From Pseudomonas sp. RIT409 (lineage in GTDB: Bacteria; Pseudomonadota; Gammaproteobacteria; Pseudomonadales; Pseudomonadaceae), in NCBI RefSeq assembly GCF_003052515.2, contig NZ_QARE02000012.1, positions 62,001 to 126,000 of the forward strand: 64,000 nt of DNA, in the 5' to 3' direction. Made by a program: the position numbers and the translations under genes. Shown here piece after piece: positions 50,382-61,100 of the stretch (its first letter is position 1; each line of letters opens with the position of its first letter). Under the pieces are notes generated by a model. The model did not search any database, was not told the DNA's origin, and worked only from the letters and a program-made list of their open reading frames with translations.

Positions 50382-52082
50382 GTGGGTTTTTCCGTTCGCC
50401 GAATCGCGCTCTTTTGTCTGCTGACTGCACCGCCACTGGTCGCCAATGCCGCACCCACACCGGGCGAACAAGACCTCATCCGCGACCGTCAGGAGCGCTT
50501 GCTTCAGGAGCAACAACGCCGGCTGGACGAACTGAAGAGTTTGCCCGGCCAGCCACCTGCACCTGCGCAGCCGAACCCGGTGCCCGACACCCGCTGTTTC
50601 ACCATCAACACGATCGAGCTCAAAGGCGCCGATTCTCTTTCCGAGTCCGAGCGCAATCGTTTGACCCAGCCGTACCTCGGCCAATGCCTGGGCGTCTCGC
50701 AGCTTAACGAGCTGCTCAAAGTCATCACCAACCTGTACATCGAGAAAGGCCTGGTCACCAGCCGCGCCTATCTGCCCCAACAGGACCTGTCGCAAGGCCA
50801 TCTGCAGGTGCTGGTGATAGAAGGGCGGCTGGAGAAACTTGGAGGCGATGCCGACAGCGGCTTGACCGAGCGTGAACTGGCCATGACGTTTCCCGGGCGG
50901 GAAGGGCAGTTGGTCAACCTGCGCGAGATCGAGCAGATGGTCGATCAGCTCAACCGTTTGCCCTCCAACCAGGCGCAAATGGAGCTGACGCCTGGCCAGC
51001 AGGTGGGGGGCAGCGATGTGGTGGTCAAAAACACGCCGCAGAAGCCTTGGCGCGTCAACCTGTCGCGCAACAACGACGGCCAGCGCAGCACGGGAGAACA
51101 GCAGTGGAACGCCGGCCTTGAGTGGGACAGCCCCTTGGGTCTGGCCGATCAACTGAGCCTGCGCGGTGGCCACGACGCCATGACCGATTCGGCCCACACC
51201 TCGCACAATGCTGCCCTGGCTTACAACGTGCTATGGGGCTGGTGGAACTTCAGTTACAGCTATAACGAAAGCGATTACCGCTCCGAAGGGCAAGCTGACG
51301 GCTTCACCTTCAAACAGACCGGCGACAGCCAGACCCATCAGGTGCGCGCCGAGCGCGTCGTCTACCGCGATGCGCTGAGCAAGACGTCGCTCAACATCGG
51401 CGTGTCGCACGTGCGCACCAACAACTATGTCGAAGACAGCCGCCTGGCGCTCAGTAGCAACCGCATCACCGAGTTGCAATACGGTATCAACCATGGCCGC
51501 CGCATCGGCGGGGCGTTTCTCAACGTTGACCTGGGCATGCAGCAAGGCATCGGCGCCTTGGGCGCTCAAGATAATAATCACCCGGACCCGGGCGAGCCTG
51601 ACGCGCGCTACCGCAAATACACCGGCACGGTCAGTTACCTGCAGCCGTTCAAACTGTGGGGCGAGAGCCTGACCTTCACTAGCCTGGCGACCGGCCAGCG
51701 CAGCGAAGACGTGCTGTTCAGCCCGCAGCGCACCAGCCTGGGCGGCTCGGCGTCGGTGCGTGGCTACAAGGACCAGTTTCTCTCGGGTGACAGCGGCGGC
51801 TACTGGCGCAACGAGCTGCGCCTGACCCGTCCGGTGACCCTGGATTGGCTGCGCCCTGTGTTCAGCGACTACGGCGCTGCGGTCGGTTACGACCAAGGCG
51901 TCATCCGCAATGATCGCTACAACGGCGACGAACACGGTCGGCTGTCGAGCAACGCCTTCGAATTCTTCGCCCGCGGCCAGCACGTCGCGGCGAGTGCCAC
52001 CTTTGCCCACTCTCTGGAACGTCCTGGCGGCGTGATCGAGCGCGAGTCGCCGATCTATTTTCGCCTCGACTTCTTCCTCTGA
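50382..52082 (+). CDS. TpsB outer-membrane transporter (ShlB/FhaC/CdiB family)
   Basis: About 566 residues: a signal peptide (IALFCLLTAPPLVANA), a helical plug region (about 28-60), two POTRA domains (about 65-210, with CFTINTIELKGADSL and VTSRAYLPQQDLSQGHLQVLVIEG) and a 16-strand beta-barrel ending in F-x-F-F-L (YFRLDFFL). The barrel has the conserved VRGYKDQFLSGD motif of Omp85-type pores. It should export the TpsA protein encoded 21 bp downstream. The GTG at 50382 with AAGGA six bases upstream is preferred; a GTG at 50361 is in frame. Confidence 0.95.
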   Translation: MGFSVRRIALFCLLTAPPLVANAAPTPGEQDLIRDRQERLLQEQQRRLDELKSLPGQPPAPAQPNPVPDTRCFTINTIELKGADSLSESERNRLTQPYLGQCLGVSQLNELLKVITNLYIEKGLVTSRAYLPQQDLSQGHLQVLVIEGRLEKLGGDADSGLTERELAMTFPGREGQLVNLREIEQMVDQLNRLPSNQAQMELTPGQQVGGSDVVVKNTPQKPWRVNLSRNNDGQRSTGEQQWNAGLEWDSPLGLADQLSLRGGHDAMTDSAHTSHNAALAYNVLWGWWNFSYSYNESDYRSEGQADGFTFKQTGDSQTHQVRAERVVYRDALSKTSLNIGVSHVRTNNYVEDSRLALSSNRITELQYGINHGRRIGGAFLNVDLGMQQGIGALGAQDNNHPDPGEPDARYRKYTGTVSYLQPFKLWGESLTFTSLATGQRSEDVLFSPQRTSLGGSASVRGYKDQFLSGDSGGYWRNELRLTRPVTLDWLRPVFSDYGAAVGYDQGVIRNDRYNGDEHGRLSSNAFEFFARGQHVAASATFAHSLERPGGVIERESPIYFRLDFFL

Positions 52083-52103
52083 CGCTTCGCCGGAATCCCT
52101 GAC

Positions 52104-55100
52104 ATGGACGTTCGCTTCTTTGATTTCCTCGCCCGCCAGCCTTCCGCGAAACTGACCGAGCGCAGCACTTTCTGCGGCCTGCCCAAGCGCGGCCTGGCGC
52201 TGATTCTGGCCAATGCGATGTTCTGGCAACCGCTGCTGGTCCAGGCCGATGGCATTGCCGTCAGTGGCACCACCAACACCACGCTGGGCCAGGCCGGCAA
52301 CGGCGTGCCCATCGTCAACATCGCCGCACCCAACGCCAGCGGCCTGTCCCATAACCAATATCAGCAGTACAACGTCGGTGCTCAAGGCGTCATTCTCAAC
52401 AACGCCACTAACCGTACCCAGAGCACGCAGTTGGGCGGCATCATCGTGGGCAACCAGAACCTCAATGGCCGCGCCGCCAGCACCATCCTCAATGAAGTAA
52501 CCGGTGCCAACGCCACGCAGCTCAAGGGCTATACCGAAGTGGCAGGGCAGGCCGCCCGCGTCATCGTCGCCAACCCATACGGCATCAGTTGCAACGGATG
52601 CGGCTTCATCAATACGCCGCAAGTGACCTTGACCACGGGCAGACCCGTGTTCGACAGCGCAGGCGGGATTGACCGTTTCCACGTCGACGGCGGCAGCGTT
52701 TCCATCGACGGGCAAGGGCTGAACGCTGATAACGTCGATCGCTTCGACATCATCACCCGCAGCGCAAAAATCAACGCCGAGCTGCACGCCAAACAACTGA
52801 ACATCGTCACCGGCCGCAACGACGTCAACGCCCAGACCCTGAAGGCCACCCCCCTGGCAGATGACGGCAGCGCCAAGCCGCAACTGGCCATCGACAGCTC
52901 GGCCCTCGGCGGGATGTACGCAGGCGCGATCCGCCTGGTGGGCACCGAAGCCGGTATTGGCGTAAAACTCGCGGGTAATCTGGCCGCCAGCGCAGGCGAC
53001 ATCCAGATCGACGCCAACGGCCAACTGAGCATGGCCCAGGTCGCCGCCAACGGCGCCGTCAACGTCAAGGCCGCCAGCGCCGAGGTGCAAGGCGCGATGT
53101 ACGGTAGCAGCGTCGACGTGCAGGCCCGTGACGCGTTGAACATCCAGCAGAACATCGCCGCGCGTGATCGCATCAGCCTGAGCAGTAACGGGCAATTGAC
53201 CAACAATGCGATCGTCGAGGCGGGCGTGAACGCCGACAACAGCCGCAATGCGGCGGGTGATGTGGCGCTGAATGCGCAGAACCTGCGCAACGCAGGCAGC
53301 GTCACGGCCAGCCGAGCATTGCAAGCCACTGTTGCCCAGACGCTCAATAACCAAGGCGGCACGCTGAGCAGTCAGGCGAGCCTGCAGGTCTCGGCTGCGG
53401 TCATGGACAATCGGCAGTCGGGTCGCATGCTGAGTCAGGGCAGCACCGGGGTGACAGCCGCTCAGGTGCTCAACGCTCAGAATGGCTTGATCAGCAGCAC
53501 GGGCCTGACGATCAACGCGAATCTGTTTGACAACCGCCAGCAGGGCAAAGTCTTCAGCACCGCCGGGTTGTCAGCCACGATCACCGGGCAAATGCTCAAC
53601 GGCTTGGGGCTGTTCACCGCCAATGGCAATCTGCAAATCAGTGCCGGGGAGCTGGACAACCGTGGCGGCACCGTGCGTGGTAATTCCGCGCTGAGCCTCA
53701 ACGCGACCAACGTTGCCAACGACGGTGGCAGCTTGACCAGCGCGGGCTCGCTGAGCGTGACAGCAGCGAATGCCGTTTCCAACCAGGGGGGCGAATTGCT
53801 GTCGGATTCAGCGCTCGTGCTGAAAAGCCTTTCGCTCGACAACAGCACGGGCGGCCGCCTGGCAGGCGCCGGGGTCGCTGTCCAGACCGGTGCTTTCGAC
53901 AACCACGCTGCCAGCTTGACCAGCAGCGGTCGCTTGCAACTGACCGCGCAGCAGGTCAACAACAGCCAAGCCGGACGTATTGCCAGCGCCTTGGGCCTGA
54001 GCGCGTTCGTCACCGGGCTGGACCAACGCAATGGCGGCCGGCTTTACGGCAACGGCGATGTCACCCTGGACCTCAATGGTGGTTTGCTGGATAACCGGGG
54101 CGGCCTCATCACGGCGCCAGGGCAGCTACTGCTCAAAAACCTGAACCAGGTGTCCAACCAGGCCGGAGAAATCTCCAGCGCCAAGGCGTTTTCCTTCACC
54201 GCGAGCGACCTGCAAAACGACGATGGCTCGCTGATCAGTGATCAGTCCCTGGTCGTGCGCGTGAATCGGCAGCTCAGCAACCTGAGAGGCGAGGTCTCGG
54301 CCAATGGCTTGGATGTGCACGCGGGCACATTGCTGAATGACGGTGGCCGCTTCAGCAGCCAGACCAACCTGGACGGGCTCGTTTATGGGGCCATGTCCAA
54401 CCGCAATGGCGAATGGTCAGCCGCAGGCAATGCCACCCTCTCGGCGGCAAGCCTGGATAACGCCGGTGGCGACGTCGGCGCGGATCAACGCCTCTCACTG
54501 AACGTGAGCACGACCCTTGATAACCGGGGCGGGACCCTTGGTGCGGCCAAGGGCATTGCGCTGCAGGCTGCTAGCTTGAACAACGCCGAATCGGGCGCCG
54601 TGGTGACTGACGGCGATCTGGGCATCGTGCTAACCGGCGAGCTCGACAATCATGATGCAGGCAGCCTTCAAAGCAAAGGTGCACTGAGCGTGCAGAGCCT
54701 TTCTCTGGACAACCGCGCCGGTCGCTTGTCGACACAAGGGGCGTTGGCCTTGCGCAGTGGCAGTGTCGATAACCGTGCCGGTGTCGTACGTGCCGATCAT
54801 GACATGCAGCTGTTCATCGACACCCTGACCAACAGCCAGCAAGGCTTGATCAGTGGCAAAGGCGGCATCGCGTTCATTGGCGAGCAGCTCAATAACCAAA
54901 GCGGCTTGATCAGCGCGTCTGGCCTCCTGCAATTGCAAGCCGCCAGCGTCCAGAACGATACGGGGCGCATCTCCAGCCAGAGCGACCTTACCGCTCGTAT
55001 CGACAGTCTCACTCAACAGGGTGGCGAACTGGTCGCGCAAGGTGATCTGAACCTCACAGGCAGCTCGCTGAACAACGAAGCCGGGGGGCTGGTGGGTGCC

Positions 55101-58100
55101 AACGGCTCGTTGAACCTGAACGTGACGCGCATTGACAACCGTGGGGGTGAACTGTCCAGCCAGCGTGACGTGGTGGTCACCAGCGAGCAACTGGACAATA
55201 GCGACGCCGGCAAGGTCATCGCCGGAACGGGGCTGAGCTTGACCGTCGAACATCTGTTCAACCGTGCCAAAGGCTTGTTGTTCGGCGACATCGTGGACGT
55301 TGACGGGCAGTCGCTGGATAACTCGGCCGGCACCGTAGCTGGCCAAAACGGTGTGCGTCTGGACCTGTCCGGCGACTGGATCAACAAGGGTGGGGCCGTG
55401 AGCAGTGAGGCCGACCTGGAGGCCAGCACTGCGTCACTGGACAATGCCCTCGGCAGCGTTTCCAGCGCAGGCGCCGTGAAGGTCACGGCGGTGGGGGGCG
55501 TGAACAACCAAGGCGGCTCGATCAGCACAGACAGCACCTTGGATCTGACCAGTGCCAGCCTCGATAACCGCAACCAGGGGCTGATTTCCGCCAAGGGGGC
55601 CGTCGCGGTCACCACCGGCGATTTCGATAACAGCCACAGCGGACAACTGACCAGCACGGACCGCCTGACCCTTGAAACGGCGCAGCTCACCAATCGGGAC
55701 GGTGCGCGCATCGCCGCAGCACGGGCCATCACGGCCAATGTCACGGGGCTGGATCAGCAGGGCGGGCAACTTTACAGCAACGGCACGCTGAGCCTCGATC
55801 TGAACCATGGGCTGCTCAACAACCAGAACGGCCTGATCAACTCGCCGGGTACCCTGCTGCTGAAAAATCTGTCCAGCGTCCAAAACCAGCACGGGGAAAT
55901 ATCTAGCGGCCAGGGCTTCAGCCTCATGGCTGACCACTTCGATAACAGCGGCGGGAAACTGATCAGCGATCAGGCGCTGATCGTTCGCGTGGCTCAGGCG
56001 CTCGACAACGTCAAAGGCGTGATCTCGGGGGCATCGCTGGATGCCGGTGCGGCTGACCTGGACAACACCCAAGGTTTGCTGAGCAGCCATGGCGATCTGT
56101 CGCTCACTGTCGACAACGCTCTGAATAACCACAACGCCACGCTGATCGCCGACGGCAAGTTGCTGCTGAACGCCGCGAGCGTGGACAACGGCCTGGGCCA
56201 GATCGCCAGTAAACAGGACCTGATCGCCAACATCGGCGGCTTGCAGCAACAGGGTGGTCAGTTCATCGCGCTGGGAAGTCTCAGCCTCACCGGTACCCAG
56301 CTCGACAACCGTCAGAATGGTCTGCTCAGCGCCAACGGCCTGCTGAACCTGAATGTCGCGAACGTCGACAACCGTGGCGGCGAGATCTCCACTCAGGACG
56401 CAATCAGCCTGACCGCCCAGCAACTCGACAACAGCGACGCGGGGCGCGTGGTCAGCCAGAAGCACTTGGCCCTGACGGTGGATCAACTGACCAACCGCAA
56501 CGCCGGTGTGCTGTCTGGCAACACCGGCCTGAGCCTGACTGGCACACGGCTGGACAACAGCGGCGGCCACCTGCTCAGCCTGCAAAACGTTGACCTGCGC
56601 CTGAACGGCGACCTGCTGAACAACCTTGGTCTGCTCAGCAGCGAAGGCACACTGAGCGTGCGCAGCGCCACGCTGACGAACAACGGCGGGAGTCTGTCCA
56701 GTGCGGCCGCGTTGAATCTAGACACAACCGGGGCGATCACCAATCAGGGTGGCAAACTCGTCACCGACGGCAGCCTGAACCTCGACAGCGCCAGCCTCGA
56801 CAATACGCTGAGTGGCAGCATCAGCGGCAAAGGCCCGGTGGCGATTCGTACCGGTGCTTTCGACAATAGCCACAACGGCCGCGTGAGCAGCGCCGACAGC
56901 CTTGAGCTGACAGCGGCGCAACTCAGCAACGGCAGCGGTGGCAGCATCGGCAGCAACAAGGCGCTGACGGCCGGCGTCAGCGGGCTCGATCAGCAAGGCG
57001 GCACGTTGTTCAGCAACGCCAGCCTGACGCTGGACCTCAACCATGGCCTACTGAACAACCAGGGCGGCCTGATCAACGCCCCCGGCGCCTTGCTGCTGAA
57101 AAACCTCGCAGCCGTGAATAACCGGAATGGCGAAATCTCCAGCGCTCAAGGGTTCGCATTCAACGCCGACAGCCTGGACAACAGCAACGGCAAGCTGCTG
57201 AGCAATCAGGCGCTGATCGTGCGCGTCGCTCAGGCCCTGACCAACGTCAAAGGCATGATCGCCGCTGCCAGCCTCGATGCACGCAGCGGCACTCTGGATA
57301 ACAGCGCCGGCACCCTGACCAGCCGCGGCGACCTGACCCTCACTGTCGACGGTCTGCTGAACAACGGCAACGATGGACTGATCAACGCCGCGCAAACCCT
57401 CAACCTGCGAGCCACCGGCATCAACAACGTCGGCGGTACACTGCTGGGCACCGCCGCGCTGAACCTTGATCTGAACGGCGCGGACCTGGACAACAGCAAC
57501 GGCCTTATCACCACCCAAAACCCGCTGACCGTCAGTCACCTGCGTGACCTGAAAAACGCCGGTGGTGAAATCTCCAGCAGCCAGAGCTACAGCCTCACAG
57601 CCCGTACGCTGGATAACAGCAACGGCAAGCTGATCAGCAACGGGACCCTGACCCTGACGGCGGATTCGTTGCTCAACCAGTCGGGGCTGATTTCCGGTTG
57701 GCAGGGACTGACTGTCAGTGGCGGCAGCCTCGACAACCGCAACGGCGGCACGCTCTCCAGCCGCAGCGGCGACCTTGGGGTCGCGCTGACCGGCGCCTTG
57801 CTCAATACTGCCAACGGCGCGCTGGTCAGCCAGAAGGCGCTCAACGTCACAGCCGCCAGCCTCGATAACCGCGGTGGGATTCTGTCCAGCGGAGCAGGGC
57901 AGACCTATACCGTCAGCGGCCTGCTGGACAACGGCCAGAACGGCCTTATCGACAGCGGCGCCGCCCTGACCATCAACGCGGATCAACTGGGTAACGCCGC
58001 AGGCACGATCAACGCGCAACAGGCATTGAGTTTCACGGGCACCGCTCTGGACAACAGCGCCGGTAGCATCGCGGGGAACGCAGGTGTTTCCCTTGACCTG

Positions 58101-61100
58101 CTTGGCAACCTGACCAACACCAATGGCAAGCTCGCCAGTGCGGGCGACCTGCTGATCAGCCGCGCAGCGCAGGTCAATAACCAAGGCGGCCAACTGGCGA
58201 GCCAACGGGCGCTCACCCTGTTCACCGGTGCGCTGGATAACCGCAATCGCGGCACTGTCGCCGCCAATGACAGCCTGCTACTCACCGCCAGCGGCGCAAT
58301 CCAGAACGGCAACGACGGCCTGATCTACAGCAAGAACGCGGGCCTGACGGTGCAGGCCGCGAGCCTCGCCAACGGCCACGGCACCGTGCAAAGCCAAGGC
58401 GCACTGAACCTGACTGTCACCGGCGACATCGACAGCCAGGCCGGCAAGATCATCGCTCAAGGCGGCGATCTCAACCTCACCGCCAACAACGTCGACAACC
58501 GGGGCGGTGTGCTTTCCAGCCTGCAAAACGCCTTCACCGCCCGCATCACCGGGGTGTTGAAAAATGGTTACGACCTCGCGCGCAACGGCGGCATTACCCA
58601 GGCTCAGCGCCTCGACATTCGGGCGTTGGCAGGCATCGACAACTACGGCGGGCGGGTTTCTGCGCAAAGCGGCGACGCGTTGATCAACACAGGTAACGGC
58701 AATTTCGACAACCGCAACGGCGGGCTGTACGCCAAGCAGAAGATCAGCGTCACCGGCAATCATTTCGATAACAGCGGCGACAACGATGGCCAGATCGCCG
58801 GTCAGCAAATCGACCTTGACCTGGCCGGCGCCCTTAACAATCGCCTGGGCATCATCGAAAGCGACAGCACCCTCAGTATCAAAGCGGCCAGCGTCGACAA
58901 CCAGACCGGCAAAATCCGCGCCTTGGGCACTGGCGGCGTTACCCAGTTCCAGATCGGCGGCCTGTTCGACAACCGTAACGGCACCCTGGAAACCGCCAAC
59001 ACCGACTTGGCGCTGGGCGTAGGCAACCTGCTCAACGCAGGCGGCAGTGTGCTGCATGTAGGCAGCGGCAACTTCGGTATTTCCACCGCCAACGTGATGA
59101 ACGCTGGCGGCAGCTTCGTTACCCGCGGTGCGCTGACGCTCAATGCGGACAGTTGGACCAACAGCAGCGTGCTGCAGGCAGGGACGCTGAACGTCAACGT
59201 CAATAATTTTACGCAGACGGCGAGTGGGCAGTTGTTGGCGTCGACGGCGCTGACAGGATCGGGGGGCAACTGGAACAACGACGGCCTGATCGCCAGTGAC
59301 GGCACGCTGAATCTGGCGCTTGGCGGTACCTACTCCGGCAACGGTCGGATGACCAGCCTTGGAGTGCTCGGCCTGGGCGCAGGCCAATTGGCACTGGGCA
59401 GCGCGGCCAGCATCGCCGGCGGTGCGCGCACCGACATCAATGTCTCGGGACAGGCGAACAACTATGGCCGCATGACGTCAGCGGCCGACATGGTGTTCAA
59501 CGCCGGGGCCATTGCCAACTACGGAACACTGGGCGCCGCTCAGGCCCTGACCGTGACGACGCCGACGCTCAGCAACGCGCAAGGGCTGATCTTCAGCGGC
59601 GCGGACATGCAGTTGAACATTGCCAGCCTGAGCAACCTGACAGGTGATTTCTACAGTCTGCGTAACCTGACCGTCGGCGGATACGGCACTGCACGCGCCA
59701 ACCAGGTCGCCAACGTGTCCGGTTCGATGGAAAGCGGCGGGGCATTCTCGATCAACGCCACCGCATTCGAGAACCGGACGCAAGGTTCGGATGGGGCACA
59801 GAACTTTGCGGTGGGGCGCACGCTGATTTCAGGGTTTATCGCAACGCAATGCCTGGATTGCAGTGGCGATCACTATTCCGTCAACTTCGTTGCAAGGGAG
59901 ACGTTCAACGCAGGCGAAGACAGCGACACCAGCGCCTCAGCCTTGCTGACGGCGGGCAGCAATTTCTCCTTCACAGGCAGCAGTTTCCTCAATAGCAAAA
60001 GCACCCTCAGTGCTGGCGGCAACATCTCCATTCAAGCGGACAACGTTAAAAACATCGGAGCCGTCAGCGGGACCGTCGAGCGCACCCGGACGTACTTCTA
60101 TGGCGGCGACGTCAACGGCCATGAAATTACAGACGGGGATGTCAATCGCTTCATGGCGAATGTGGTCGCTTATAACCAGCGTGATAACCCTAATTTTCCA
60201 TACGTCTACTACGTCGCGCCTTCAGGGGAGTTGCGCCTGGCCAAAGTCACTTTTACTAACGGTCGAGAGCCAGGGCACGACGGCGGTTTGATACGAGTCA
60301 CGAACGTCACAGATTTGCAGACCAACGCGAATGTCTCGAGTCTGACGCTTTCTGGTTACAGCTTCGGGTCTCAGCCAGCTTCACAATACGACCCGAACAA
60401 CCTTCTGGCGTTACCTGCCGGGCTCAGCACAATGACCCTGGTCAGCGACGTAGAAGTGGCCAAGGACGGCACCAACAGCGCCGGGCGCAGTGCGGTGATT
60501 CAAGCGGGCGGCAACGTCTCCATCAGCGCTACCCAGGATTTGCAGAACAGCGTCATCCACGAAGATTACGCCTCGGCAGGCGGCACTAATAAAGTCGGCA
60601 GCACTCAGGCGGCGGGCACCGGCAAGACCGTCGTCGTTCGCCTCAATGCTCAACTGCCTCCCAACCTCGCCCAACAGCAAGTCGACCCGACCACCTTGCC
60701 GGGCTTCAGCCTGCCGACCGGCCAGAATGGTCTTTTTCGTCTGAGTACCCAAAGTGGAACCGATGCAGCGCCGATCGGGGCTGGGTCTGGTAGCTGGACC
60801 CTCACCGGCGCCAGCGTTTCGGCAGCGCAACGTGAACAGTCAGTTCCCAATGCGTCCATCAGCCCGCTACGCGTAGACGCTGTGGGCCAATCGGCCAGTA
60901 CCTCACAGCAGGTCACAGCCCTCACGCGTGATGACACGGGCGTCAATGTCAGTACAGCCGCGCTGAACACCACCAGCCCAACCGAGGCAGGCAACGCGGG
61001 CGTCGTCCTGCCGGTCCGCACCTCCGAACCCGCCAGCGCGACCAGCGTCGGCGCTGTTCCTCGCGCCACGGCGAGCGATCAAGCGACCGCTGTGCTGCCG

